From: Bolinopsis microptera
Lineage: Eukaryota > Ctenophora > Tentaculata > Lobata > Bolinopsidae
Length of the DNA stretch: 64,000 nt
Assembly (NCBI RefSeq): GCF_026151205.1
Contig: NC_087077.1
Coordinates: forward strand, 9,477,983-9,541,982
Direction: 5' to 3'
This document shows positions 1 through 12,100 of this stretch, one piece after another (the first letter of the stretch is position 1; each line of letters opens with the position of its first letter). The notes beneath the pieces are model-generated. The model ran no database searches, was not told where the DNA came from, and worked only from the letters and a program-made list of their open reading frames with translations. Both the position numbers and the translations under genes were made by a program.

Positions 1-475
1 ACCCAATACTTTCAACCAGAAATCCTAAATCCAGTTCAATAATGAACACACGTCGTGTAATGTATACATGATACATACATGTATACATGTACACGTATAC
101 GTAATGATACTCGCAGAATGGTCTCCCAGCAGGAAATATTTATACATTATATTTTATAAACTTTGGGATAGCTGCATTCTACCATTCCACCAGCAAAACA
201 ATATACGAGGTATGGGATTTGATGTCTAGCAGGCTGCTGTACGGATAATATCTGTTCTAGTGAATTTAAACTCAAATAAATCATCAAATCCACTCCTCAA
301 CAAAGATCAATCCTTCCACTGAACTATTATCTGAATATAATAAACCACCCAACATTCTGACAAACTCCGACACAACTCCAAACTCACACTGCTATCTGAT
401 TCAAATAACGCGACTGGCAGGATCTGATTTAATGTAAGATGATATCTCTTTACACTGTACACACTCGGCGACGCC
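1..475. other. 3' flank of the ATF7IP homologue
   Basis: There is no coding signal here. The stretch follows the minus-strand stop codon at 476. A minus-strand ATTAAA (428-433) about 45 bp after the stop could be the polyadenylation signal, but no further element supports it. Confidence 0.4.
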
Positions 476-943
476 TCAGAGCGATAGTTTGATCGAGCAC
501 GGCTCAGAGAAGGGACCCACGTTGCCTTGCGAGTCTATAGCGCGCACTGTGAAGTGGTAGGAGCATCCTTTGCTAAATTGGGAGAGAGTGACTGCCATTG
601 GCATGGGGAGTGCTTTTACTGTGCCAACCTGAAAGGGGAAGGTTAGCGGTGCAGACATTTTCATCGGAACAATTCTAATTTATTCTACACTATATGCAGA
701 TATACACTACGGATATAGCGACACTGTATATCCTGGGATTTTATGTTCAAAAATATATTTTTCAGCGGGAAGCATCTATTAGTAAGAGCTTACAAGTGAA
801 GCACCGACCTCAGTCCATGTTGAGGATATTGGTGGGGCGGTGGCACCCATGTAGGCGAACAATCTGTACCCAGTACACTTTCTCTCGTCACCAATAATAT
901 TCCACATCAACTGTATGTCTCCGTTAACCAGTGAGGCTCGCAC
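476..943 (-). other. ATF7IP: Exons coding the C-terminal FN3 domain of the ATF7IP homologue
   Basis: Exon 809-943 gives the first half (VRASLVNGDIQLMWN, YRLFAYM, STWTE) and exon 476-628 the second (VGTVKALPMPMAVTLSQF, YHFTVRAIDSQGNVGPFSEP). They join in phase 0. The donor is the weaker form GAG|GTCGGT at 808-809. This fold is the hallmark of ATF7IP/ATF7IP2; in the family it contacts transcription partners. Confidence in the domain is high because the Trp, Tyr, Leu and ending GPFS(E/D)P pattern is all present. Confidence 0.92.
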
Positions 944-3900
944 CTGGGTTTTGGGAAGAACATGTCAGCAGAGTTAAAACACACTAGTACATATTCTTGC
1001 TCATCTTCCATTATCAGGCTGATTATAAGGCTAAATTTCTGCAAGCATGCTAGGGGTGTTAATCTATACCTTAGGTAAGCAGTCTTTGAGTGGACTATCA
1101 CTGTTCTCATCGAATGCGGTTATCTTAGCACCTCCTGATATCATTTGTTGGTACTGGTCCTTTAGGTCTCCCACTGAGATCATGGGAGGTGGGATCGGGA
1201 AATTAGACCTGAGTTTGTTACAGTTACAGTTACAGTTACAGTTACAGTTACAGTTACAGTCACAGTTACAGTCACAGTCACAGTCACAGTCACAGTCACA
1301 GTCACAGTCACAGTCACAGTCACAGTCACAGTCACAGTCACAGTTACAGTTACAGTTATAGTGACAGTCACAGTTACAGTTACAGTTACAGTTACAGTTA
1401 CAGTTACAGTTACAGTTACAGTTACAGTTACAGTTACAGTTACAGTCACAATTACAGTCACAGTCACAGTCACAGTCACAGTCACAGTCACAGTCACAGT
1501 TACAGTCACAATTACAGTCACAGTCACAGTTACAGTTACAGTTACAGTTACAGTTACAGTTACAGTTACAGTCACAGTCACAGTCACTGTGGGTCTCCCA
1601 CTGAGATCATGGGAGGTGGGATCGGGAAATTAGACCTGAGGTTGTTACAGTTACAGTTACAGTTACAGTTACAGTTACAGTCACAGTCACCGTCACAGTT
1701 ACAGTTACAGTTACAGTTACAGTTACAGTTACAGTTACAATTACAGTTACAGTTAAAGTTACAGTCACAGTCACAGTCACAGTCACAGTCACAGTCACAG
1801 TCACAGTAACAGTCACCGCCACAGTTACAGTTACAGTTACAGTTACAGTTACAGTTACAGTTACAGTTACAGTTACAGTTACAGTTACAGTTGCAGTTAC
1901 AGTTACAGTTACAGTTACAATTAGACGTGAGGTTACGAAGCTTGGATAATATGAGTTTATATGAACACTAGAATATTTTATTGTTAATCTGTTTGTTGTC
2001 ATGAGGCACTGAAAAGCTAGAATGGTTCAATGATACAACCACCGTAAAAGTTAGTGCCCTTTGAATAGACAGCCATTCGCTAAAAGGGTCAATCATCGGT
2101 GATATTCATATATAACATCCAAATAGATCCGATAATGGCGGAGTTATGAATATTGTATATTGTATAGCGGTAATTTACCTGAACAAAAGGCCGACTCTAA
2201 GTGGCAAAAGCATTCAAGGTGATAAAATACTGTCTACGTCGAGTAACGGACATTTTTATACAAGTAAAACTATTAATGTTTTATTAAATCATGTTAGTAA
2301 CATATTTTAAAGAACAGAAAATGAAAACTTACCCATGAGGTCGAATATGTTGAAGTGAGGAGGCCTGAATGGGAGTGGGCTGTATAGGCTGTATGGGCTG
2401 CATGGAACTCTGCATCATGGAGGTAACAGGGTGCATCATTGGGGGCCCTCCTCCCTGCATCATAGCTCGCTTGTGGGCTGCCTGCAAAGTTGGTTTTAAT
2501 ATTACCACATTGATTGGGAAACGGATCATACATCACAATATCCATGAAATTGCAAACTTGTAATTGTAAATATTCGACAATGATCCTCTGTTCACCTGTT
2601 GCATGGACTGTTGCATTTGGTGTTGCTGCATCTGTTGCTGTTGGGCTTGTTGCTGTGCTTGTTGTTGTGCTTGTAACTGTTGCTGTTGCTTTAACGCGTG
2701 TGCCATGAACTCCTTCTAGCAATGATGGTAAGTTACCGCTATGTCTCAGAAATGTTTATGTGGTGACACGATAGCATAGCCTGCTATATTGTGATCTTAA
2801 GAAAATTATCAGCCTTCTTTCGGAAACAACTAAAAAGAACAGCTGAATTTGTGACATCATCTTCAGTAATAACCAAAAAGAACAGCTGAAATTGTGACGT
2901 CATTACCTGTTGAGCGGAGACAATGATAGGGGAGACAGGTTTAACCTCCTTCCACTTGTCAAAGAGAGCCAGTCCGTTGTGCTGCTGCAGCTGCTTGTTA
3001 ATGGTTTGCAGGAAGGGCAGACCGTGGTTGTAGTTGGGAGGTATCTGAAATATGTAATTACACTAAATATTATTTATTAACATGATTGATTAAATTGTAT
3101 GTTAGTTAAAATCACATCAGGCAAAGTTTTATGAGTTACATGAGGTTTATGAGTAACTTTCCGATCATGATTCATGATCTCATGGCAAAAATTTGCGGTT
3201 TATCAGCGTAGCAGTGTAGTTAACCGCAAAGATTTTTCAAAGCGCAAATATCCCCACAGTCCACACCATCTAAGATGCATAAATGGCTACATTGCAAGTG
3301 TTCATTGTGGTGTCATGCGCAATGGGGGTCATGCCTATGCTGCTCCCTTGTATGAACTCTTCAAAGTCGTTCATTCAAGTTTCATGAATTAATGCTAAGC
3401 AGTTTTCGGAGAACAAAAATTGTGTATGATGCAACAGTTTCAGCTGGGCATATGACATATTGTGCGCCCAAACCAATTAAACTTCGTTCAACCAACCGTC
3501 TTTTTGCTTTGATTCTTCTGGAAAAACATTATTTTAATGGCACGTAATCACGCACACTATTCGAAAAATGTTGTTAATATCAAACCGGTCGCGGTGACAG
3601 CCAATAAAATAGTTAATAAACTGGTAACTAGCCTCAGTTAAACGTACCGGTTGCTGTTTCTTAGGTGACCGGAGGGGTGGAGGGTGTTGTTGTTGATCTT
3701 TGGGTACTTCAGCAAAATCAGTAAACTGTTTGTTTATGTCAGGGTTACTGAAGACAAAGGAGAGGATGTTGGCGGCAGTGGCTCGAGCACTGTCATAACC
3801 CACACCCGCTGAAAACATTGAGTGTTACTATTTATAGAAATTACACTATATCAGTCGAGATATATAGCTGGCTACCGGACAACTGAACCCAATTTAGACT

Positions 3901-6900
3901 AACCCTAACTCTAACCCTAACCCTAACCCTAACCAATTAAGCTGATTGGTTTATGGGAACTATGTTCAATTGGGTTCAGTTGTCGGCTAATACACAAATT
4001 CAAGAGGTTATATTGTATATATTTATATCAATTAAAGCTGAAACTTTGTTTCAATGTTGAGACTTGAGCCACGTGTCGCAAAGTAAAATATTTATCTATA
4101 ATATAAATATATATACACTCAGTTCGTTATATAAAGACGGTTAACTTTGGCGAAGGCTTCAGCCTCATTAATTTTTACTATATTGATATTAGTATGTAAT
4201 AATTAAGTGTTACAAATACGATGGTTTTATTCGGCCTACCCACTTATATCAAACAATTTGAGAACTTTTTATGACATTATCATGATGAAAATTGAAATAT
4301 ACTCATAATCTTCCTCATTAATCAAACCTTAGTCATTAAGTAAAGAAGAAAATCAACTACAATAATAACATAATTAGTGAACAAAATAATAATAGGCAGT
4401 ACCTCTTGGACTGGGAGGATGGTTTGGTTGTTGTGGGGCAGTTCCCGGGGACGCTATGGCAGGTGGGTTAGGATGACTTGGTGAAGGAGCAGGCAACACA
4501 CCACTTTTCACTTGATCTGTCAGGATAACATGAATCAAACAGGCAGTAAGTTAAATATTGGTCAACATGAATCATTGAGAAGACATATGAGGTATAATCG
4601 ATAAAACGACTTTGATGAGAAAAAGAATGAAAGCAATTAAAGATAAACAGCGAGAAAGCTATTTAAATCAGTAAAGATCGCCTAAAGATCGCCACCCACC
4701 AATGACCTAAAATGTAACTATTACAAACCGGGAGGTGGGGAGGCGTTGTTGTTGGTTAGATCTATGACCTGCTTTGCATCACCCTTGTTAACCATTGATA
4801 GGGTGGACTGTGTGCCGGAGTTCTTTGTTCTGATGTACCTCCATCCTCGGCACTGTGGAGGTAATAGGGTCACATCTCCATAACAATCAAGTGAGATAGA
4901 AAAACAGACAGACAAATTGGATTAAATTGCATATGAATACAATCAGATCAAAATTAAAGAGACGTGTGTTAGACGGATTAATTGAGTCCCATGAGAACAA
5001 GAAACACGTAGCACATGTGTTTTTAAATACCAGTTACCACGTGACAGCTCTTAAGCTATCAGCTTAAATTGACACGTGTTACATTGCCACGTGCTCCAGG
5101 CAGCTTGTCATCATTCATCAACCGAATAAACTTACTGTTCCCAGACCAGCTTGACTTCCAAAGTCTGCCTTTCCGATCGGTCCCTTTTGTTCGGAAAAGT
5201 TGTGAGCAGCGATGAGATGTGATATAAACTGTTCACCACCTCCAACCATGTGCTTACAGCGTGGACAAATTGTACCCGCCACCTAGGATGGGGTGGGGTT
5301 ATTGTAAGGTCAACGGACAATTAAATACAATAATAATAATTGCATTAATAATTATTATCAATAATCTAGATAAAGGGCAGCTGGACTCGTTACTTTAAAA
5401 TGTTTTAAAAATCAGAAATGTTTGTTGAGACCACATTGAGATCGGTCGCGATAAGAGAAGAGAGGATATGATAATGGAGGCTATGATAATGGAGGCTATG
5501 AGAAGGGAGGCTATGAGAAGGGAGGCTATGAGAAGGGAGGCTATGATAATGGAGGCTATGAGAAGGGAGGCTATGAGAAGGCAGGCTATGAGAAGGGAGG
5601 CTATGTGAAGGGAGGCTATGAGAAGGGAGGCTATGAGAAGGGAGGCTATGAGAAGGGAGGCTATGAGAAGGGAGGCTATGAGAAGGGAGGCTATGAGAAG
5701 GGAGGCTATGAGAAGGGAGGCTATGAGAAGGGAGGCTGTGAGAAGGGAGGCTATGAGAAGGGAGGCTATGAGAAGGGAGGCTATGAGAAGGGAGGCTATG
5801 AGTAGGGAGGCTATGATGGGTTACAAAACATTCTCCTCACCGTGGTATTCTCCTCTTGTTTCTTGACCACCTCGGTCACCATCCTCTGTATCCCCACACT
5901 CTGCTTATCTAGAGACACCGTCTTCTGTTCCAGCATGTTTATCTTATCCAGAGTCTCTTTGAAGGGTTTTGTGGCGTCTTGTAGGGAGGCAGGCACTGGA
6001 GACATCAGGGGCGATGGTTGTGGAAACTGGGGTGGCGGTTCTGAATTCTGTCCGCTTACGTCAGATACTAGAAATAAGCATGTTAAACCATCACAATTGT
6101 TAAACCACTTTTCGAAAAGCTTAAAACATGCTTAAAACAGATTAGCTGAGTCCTTCAGAAAAGCTGAACTCTACCAGTACCATAATTATAATTTTAACAG
6201 TCCTGGAAAGCGCAGTCGTCTATTTTATTCCTCTGAAATTCGAATTGTTTGGCAGCAGCCAGGACTGGGTCAGGACTCAGGATGTATCAACTCACCATTA
6301 ACATTAGAGTTAAAGGAGATAGCGGGAGTTGGTGTAGTGGGGGTTGAGGGAGGAATTCCAGCAGCGGCTGGTGTGTTGGGGGCATTCCCGTTCATGGAGT
6401 GCGCAATGACCTGTGCGAGCAGCGTTTCCAGCAGCGCATGTGCTGTCATTCCCACTGGGTTGGGAACATTTCCCGCTCCATTTCCCGGTCCGCTGTTTTG
6501 TGACGTTTGGAAGTTGTTTGCCATATTATTAGCCATGTTATTAGCCATATTATTAGCCATATTATTAGCCATGTTATTAGCCATATTATTAGCCATATTA
6601 TTAGCCCCAGTGCTGTGCATGTTACCGGCAGCAGTGACACTGGACATTAGGCTCCGGACCACAGATGTAGGGTCGTTCAGATTGGAGACGGAAGTGGAGG
6701 AGGGGAAAGAAGGAGAAGGGAGAGAAGGAGAAGGAATAGGAGAGGGAAGGGAGGAGGGAAGGGAGGAGGAGAGGTGGTGAGTTCCAGCCATCATGTTAGC
6801 AAGAGTGGTGTGCTGTTGGAGTATAGACGAGGGTGCTGTTCCTACGGAGGCGATGCTCTGCATCATGAGTGGTATAGCAGTGACGTTGGGTGGGGCTGGG

Positions 6901-8798
6901 GTTGATCTGCCCCCTCCCCCAGGACTCTTGTAGTTACTTGTGGTAGTGACGTTACTACTCGCCTCCTCGGGTACAGCCTGGGTGTTATACAAGTTATACA
7001 GATTATATTTTATAGTAGCGTTCAACATAGGTGAATATTTAATTCAAAAAGTACAAACAGCCAAACTTTTGGACCATCCTGTTATGAGGAGTTGCAGAAT
7101 GCAGCACCACGCAGATCTGAGTGTTCAGTGAAATTGTCTTACCTTGTTGGATATAGATGTGACTGAAGTTAATGAAGGCATAGATGGAGTTTGGGGCACA
7201 GAGGTGATTACCGGCTCCATCGGGGGCTTAGGTGGCACCGGATCCGCGGTAACTGAGTTAATCACATAATTAGTGATAATTATAATATAATTAGTGATAA
7301 TCATAATATAATTAGTGATAATCAGAGGAGTTAATCGACAAATGGTAAGATTGAGAGTTTTAAGAGATCTAATAGTCAGTTAGAGGCCACATTTTGGACG
7401 TTAATTTGAAAGTTATTGTACTGTACTCCCCGGTTGACTAGACCTCCTCATGCATACTTCAAGAGCACACGCAGCCCTAGCTACATTTAGAGAACAATGA
7501 AGTGACTCGCCAGACCGTTTAGGCCACGGTAAACTATAACTACCATCTCTGCTGAACTACTTAATCATGAAAAGTTAAACCCCAATAATTAAACAGAGTT
7601 ATGCGGAGGAGCTGAACTTGGAAATTATACGGTACTCTAAAGGGCATATTGTCTTTTAATTTAGAAAGTATGGGGTAATATAAGTTGTGTAGTACCGGGC
7701 GGTTGGGGCCCTGAGGGGGGTTGCTGTTTTGGGATGTTGTCGTGGAGGGCTGTGGGGTCTAGGTCGCCGCCTCCCTCGTCCATTACTTCTTCTATAAAGG
7801 TCGGGGCGGGATCTGGCCCGGACACGTCTATATCTTCATCTGGTGGAGGATCTTGTTAGAACTGTTGTTTTAGTAAATAGACAAGCAAAAAGTTATATGT
7901 TAATGTGAATAATGAATACTGATATTAGCATTTAGATAGCTTGTACTGTGGGAAGAAGCTGACACAATGAAAGGGGGTCGGGGGATGAGTGAAATGTAAA
8001 CTCACCGACAACTTGCAGCTCTGAGTCTTCCTTGTCACTTAAACTGTTTCCATTGTCGAGTCTTCTGCGTTTATTTGACTGAAAATAGTGAAATAATTTT
8101 CCAAATAAAACCAGAGTTCAGCTATTCACCGTTTCGTAGGATCGTGAAGTTCATGTCGCTGACAAATTCTCGTAGTGAGAATTCTTAACGATAACCTAAG
8201 TTCAACTGCACTCATTTCTATGTTGAACGCAACAAGATGCCCCATTGACTGCATTCGTTAACAGCTTTCAGTCTCACAGACAATTTTGACACTGAAGCTA
8301 TTGTTTGATAACGCCTGCCTTGTACACTGGTAGAATATAGTGTATCTCTCTCCCAAGAATTGGAACAGAACAATGGCCCTCTCTCTGTTAGCAGGTTATG
8401 TGTCAGTTTATGTGAGGAGGTAAATGTATCGAGGTAAATGTAGCGAGGTAATGTATCAGGCTCAATGTATCGATCACTACATTGCAGATGCACCCCTCCT
8501 TTTTTACAAAGCAGGAAGGCAGGTCGTTTGCTTGCACTGTGGATTTCAGACATTGTGGCAATGTTCTCGCTTGGCAATGTCTACCGTCAGAAACATCTAG
8601 ATTCTATAGGTTCTTGGTAGGTTTAAATCTAGCGGTTTTTCGAGAAAACAAATCTCGTTTTAATCGTAACTTTAAACCCCTCTATAATAATCATGTTTTC
8701 ATTTTACATAAGTATAAATGTAACATAAATATACTTACAATGAGATCCACGGAGTCATCTACGTTAATTTCAATATCTTCCATTGTGTTTGAGACCAT
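476..8798 (-). CDS. ATF7IP: ATF7IP/MCAF-like SETDB1 cofactor, 16 coding exons, 895 aa
   Basis: ATF7IP proteins (windei in flies) bind and stabilise the H3K9 methyltransferase SETDB1 in nuclear gene silencing. Coding exons, 5' to 3' on the minus strand: 8739-8798, 8006-8078, 7696-7851, 7143-7252, 6296-6977, 5841-6067, 5136-5282, 4729-4852, 4403-4516, 3648-3808, 2907-3044, 2596-2715, 2333-2481, 1070-1208, 809-943, 476-628. All have GT-AG borders, phases agree at every junction, and they sum to 2,688 nt including the stop. Seen in order: acidic N-terminus, basic NKRRR (possible NLS), Pro/Ser-rich region with an ANNM repeat (about 258-288), a heptad-like segment (about 395-436) in the position of the SETDB1-binding coiled coil, a C2H2-like finger (C442, C445, H458, H463), VIDLT (514-518, a SUMO-interacting motif type), a Gln-rich region (about 665-704), and FN3 (about 798-890). 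The FN3 stretch VKALPMPMAVTLSQF closely matches vertebrate ATF7IP. Orthology rests mainly on FN3 plus domain order. The start is the first ATG of exon 8739-8803; see the upstream in-frame exon. Confidence 0.88.
1070..1208 (-). other. ATF7IP: Coding exon whose 3' splice site abuts the TTACAG satellite
   Basis: The exon codes SNFPIPPPMISVGDLK and continues to CLPK. It begins with one nucleotide that completes a Gly codon from exon 2333-2481 and ends in phase 0 at AAG|GTATAG, which fits the FN3 exon. Its acceptor (CTCAG at 1209-1213) follows directly on the minus-strand TGTAAC array, so the array replaces the usual polypyrimidine tract. The first 44 coding bases and the acceptor recur at 1592-1640. 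Confidence 0.85.
1214..1925. repeat. TTACAG/TCACAG hexamer satellite with an embedded exon-head copy
   Basis: Two blocks of a 6-bp unit (TTACAG with runs of TCACAG) cover about 1214-1590 and 1646-1925, in an intron of the ATF7IP homologue. Between them lies a 49-bp copy (1592-1640) of the exon/acceptor junction at 1165-1213. Long Thr-Val or Gln-Leu reading frames here are by-products of the repeat. On the gene strand the unit reads TGTAAC, close to the yUnAy branch-point pattern. Confidence 0.95.
1592..1640 (-). pseudogene. Duplicated acceptor plus 5' part of an ATF7IP exon
   Basis: These 49 bp are identical to 1165-1213, which hold the CTCAG acceptor and the first 44 bases of coding exon 1070-1208. 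The copy runs straight into the satellite again, so it lacks the rest of the exon and its normal donor. It could be a decoy 3' splice site or a cryptic exon using a GTGACT-like donor inside the repeat; neither can be told from the sequence. Confidence 0.8.
3895..3935. repeat. Interstitial telomere-type block (CCCTAA)n
   Basis: About six units of CTAACC/CCCTAA, some degenerate, lie in the intron between coding exons 3648-3808 and 4403-4516. This is the metazoan TTAGGG repeat at an internal site and is too short to be a telomere. Confidence 0.85.
5460..5817. repeat. 15-bp minisatellite GGAGGCTATGAGAAG
   Basis: About 23 to 24 tandem copies of GGAGGCTATGAGAAG with a few variants (GATAAT, GTGAAG, a GCAGG unit, a GTAGGG unit). 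The array is intronic and ends about 23 bp from the GTGAGG donor of exon 5841-6067, so on the gene strand it fills the start of that intron. Because the unit is 15 bp it leaves open frames (KGGYE and MRREA types), which are not genes. Confidence 0.95.
6520..6606 (-). repeat. In-frame 12-bp repeat coding ANNM units
   Basis: The coding exon 6296-6977 contains about seven 12-bp units of the type ATTATTAGCCAT on the plus strand, giving Ala-Asn-Asn-Met tetrapeptides at residues about 258-288. As unit length is a multiple of three, gain or loss of units keeps the frame. Confidence 0.9.
7256..7326. repeat. About 21-bp AT-rich triplicate in an intron
   Basis: Three near-identical copies of an ATAATTAGTGATAATCATAA-type unit sit next to the acceptor of coding exon 7143-7252. 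No function is visible. Confidence 0.75.
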
Positions 8799-8803
8799 GA
8801 TAT

Positions 8804-9160
8804 CTGGGTAATTATTATTTGATTAGTAAAAAAGTCACGAACTTTTATCTAGTAAGTCACGGTCACTTTGACTTAGTCTGGGTAAGAATTATTTGATTAG
8901 GTTACTACTCACTTTGCTTGTTACTACTACTACTACTATACCGGCTTATTGTGCGGAAACAAGTATCACTATCAAGGACTGTGATATTTTTCGACGGTTT
9001 CTTTACTGAATAATTGCTGCAAAAAACTGCATCCGACAAAATTGATAATAAATTACCTAACGGTAACCAAGGTGACCCGAGAGCAATCTTAGAGCGATTA
9101 ATTTTGAAAAATATCAATCACGGAATCAGAAAGAAATAAGAGAAATGGCGACAAATTAGG
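8804..9160 (-). promoter_or_regulatory. ATF7IP: Probable 5' exon and leader of the ATF7IP homologue
   Basis: On the minus strand a GTGAGT donor lies at 8907-8912, and the start exon has an acceptor (CCCAG) at 8804-8808. The roughly 109-bp piece between them behaves as an intron. The exon upstream (lower end 8913) could be 5' UTR. An ATG at 9117 would also read in frame across the junction and add about 70 residues (MIFFKINRSK... SSSSSNKQ). The added part has no recognisable domain, so the ATG at 8798 is preferred. No TATA box was found. Confidence 0.45.
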
Positions 9161-12100
9161 AAACCTCATAACTTTATACATTTGAGGATGGTACACAAAC
9201 AAAAGCACAGACTGCAGCTGATGTTGGAGCTAAAGGTGCAGTAGTGAGAGCTTGTAGCGCACTCTGGTTGTGCAGAACGCGTTACCAGCCCAGCTTCAAG
9301 ACAAGGAGACATTATCGGTAAGCACTTCCCTGCACGTGCATTCATACAATGACATTTAACGGGCGTCACACGTGTCGGGTCCCTTGAGGACCAATGAAAA
9401 GCTCAAGATTGAACGAAACGTGGCCAATCAGATGAAGGATAGATGGCCACGTGAGGCCACTCATAAAAACAGGGGCTAGATGATATTGTAAGGTCGGGAG
9501 CCACGAAAAAGTGGCTTGATCTGCATTCTGCAGAGCCACGTAAGAAGTGATTAAAAATACCAAGTCGGGAGAGTACTATCCCCTTAAATATTATATAGTT
9601 GAGGTATGCAAACTCCGAATCCAGATATATTTTCGAGGAGTGAAAGTAAAAGTCTATGGAATTCTACAGAAAGTTTTTTTAAATTCTATGGAAATTCTCA
9701 CGGCGACTAGATTTTGAGCTTGAATCATGACGGAGTTGGCCCCCTTTTGAGATGAAAAATCTCTAGGTTGAGCTTTAAGACCTTTGCAGTGTCACAAAGA
9801 AGGTTGGAAAAACATCTATGCAGCGTTGAAAAGTACAAATAATGTGTTTCAAAAGTATATGAGATAAAACTTAGAATCGGAGAATTGATATGATCCACGA
9901 ATCACGTTGCTTGTTTAAATTCATACTTACCAGGGAATATTCTTTTTTTATCAATGTCATAACCCACAATTCATCTTTAAAATAAATTGGATTCCATAAT
10001 AGTATGGTTAGAACAATCATAACGGTAGCAAGTCATAGTCGGACTCGGAACCTTGTCGAAACGATCAAATTTACGGATCTTAATCTTTTAAAACTAAAAT
10101 GTTTTAAAACCAACAGAGCAGAAACTAGGAAACCACCAATGTTCACTAATATCCCTCCTCTTCCGGGCCACCTCCTGACTCCCCTACATAGCAAAAGCTA
10201 ACAAAAAGGAGCAAACAAAACTAGTGGCAGGCTGGTCACGACCCGTCTTCATCCAAATTTTATCGAACACAACTGATACTCAACAGTCCGAGCAATGAGA
10301 CGGCCAGATCACAGATGCTCCAAACACGGTGCCTACACGGTGCCTACACGGTGCCGAAATGGTGCCTACTGCCTACCTCTCTACATCTCAAACAAACAAA
10401 CTCCTCTACTTCCGTCCTAAGCAGGCAAGAAATAAATAAACAAACTATTCCGTTAGAAAGTATCGACCATTCGGTCTTTTATTTACCGCATTAATATGTT
10501 TTTCTTATGATTTTATGTGCGCACATGCCACATACTCGCTAAATGCTCATATATAATGTACCGATCAATTTTTCTTAACAATTTTTCCCCGTTACGTAAT
10601 TTAAAGATGTGATTATGAACGTAAAAAGATGAATGTTGAATGAAACAATATTCATGATTTTTCAATACGATAGTCGATATCATTGAACAGGTTGGTACAA
10701 CCTTAGGTAAAGTAGAGTAAATGAGTTACTGTTAATAAAAGTCGACTAAAAGTAAATATAACTTGTTAAAATGTGCTTAAAAGAACGGCAGATTCAATCA
10801 GACGACTGCAGGTCAGAGCAGTTTTATATTAACAAACCTTGGCCTTTGAAAGGTAGCAACCTTTTAAGTCGCTACCGAAACAAACTCTCTCTCTATCGGA
10901 ACAAACTGTGAGAGGGGTTTCATCGCCATTTTTGCCATTGAGTTTTGCTAATTTCTTTTAAAAGTTATCCCCCACCTTCACCACCGTAGCGATAATAGCG
11001 AAAAGTTTTTTTCGAAAATTACCTAAATGTGGATTTTAAAAAGTGAAAATTTCAAGAAAAATCCGAAATTTTTCGAATTAATGGAGAATAGCGATGACAT
11101 CTAATACTCCCACAATGTGCGAATTGAAAATTACGACGACTTTATCAACTACATCTGTTATCAACTAATCCTTATTCTGTCTATATTTTTGTCTACTGAA
11201 ACATGAAGTGTCAAAACTTGTCATACCTAGAGTGTCAAATCGAAAATAATGATACAGATTATTTAAAATTTGAATGGACTCAATACATGTGGCCGCAAAG
11301 TATACAGCTGTCTGACTAATGAGTGTGACTACAGCCCATAAATATAGGTGCATACTGCATATGCACGGAACCGACTACGAATAGTACAACCCTACAACAG
11401 AATATTATTACAATTTACAAAATATTCTCGACTGTAATATTGCCTTTTGTCACTTAAACTTTAAAGGCCCTAATAGTAATTTAGTGAAAGCTTGGTTGTC
11501 TACTTTTTATCCAGTAGAGTTTAAGAAATGTAATTGTGCAGTATAGGTTAAAAAGACGTGAGAGATATTGGCCATTGAACTGTGGGGCCTGCCTTTATAT
11601 TATTGATCAAGCTTGTATAAAAGCTTGTATCGGATAGAAATTGTGTTTCTAAATCCAGACTTCAATTGATGCAGCTCCTGGAATCTTTGCACAGAAAAAA
11701 CACCGAAACCTAATCATAATTCATAATTGAATTGATAAATATATCACGAACGGAAAATAACGAACGGCTTTATCTTAGAAATTCAAATATCAGATTATTC
11801 TTTCCGAGTATAACCCCAGATCGCTCACAAGAAACAAAACTTAACTGGAAAATAATGGGAAAAATAGTGTACAGCTCACTACACCTGGTGCGAGTCGGAA
11901 CCAGAAGAGATGCAGTAAGGCTATACAACAGAAGCTGATCGGCACCACCAAACTGGAGCACGAGTAGTACGGCCGGCCCTGGCCTGGCGGAACCAGAATA
12001 CACCAACTAATTGCTGAACAGAGGTTGGAACACATGTTAGGGATCTGAGGAAACGAGTGGTACGCTCCTCAGCTGAGTAGCTGGGTTATTGATTATTCTC

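Noticed and set aside
1180-2002. Long Thr-Val and Gln-Leu open frames
   Set aside because: They are translations of the 6-bp TTACAG array, open in most frames, with no splice partner or domain.
5605-5866. KGGYE and MRREA repeat proteins
   Set aside because: The 15-bp minisatellite keeps several frames open; it lies in an intron of the minus-strand gene.
6337-6780. Plus-strand hydrophobic repeat frame (LLAILLAM type)
   Set aside because: It is antisense to the ANNM repeat of the supported minus-strand exon 6296-6977.
10326-10372. CACGGTGCCTA repeats as a possible CRISPR-like array
   Set aside because: Three to four short contiguous units without spacers, in a eukaryotic genome; a simple tandem repeat.
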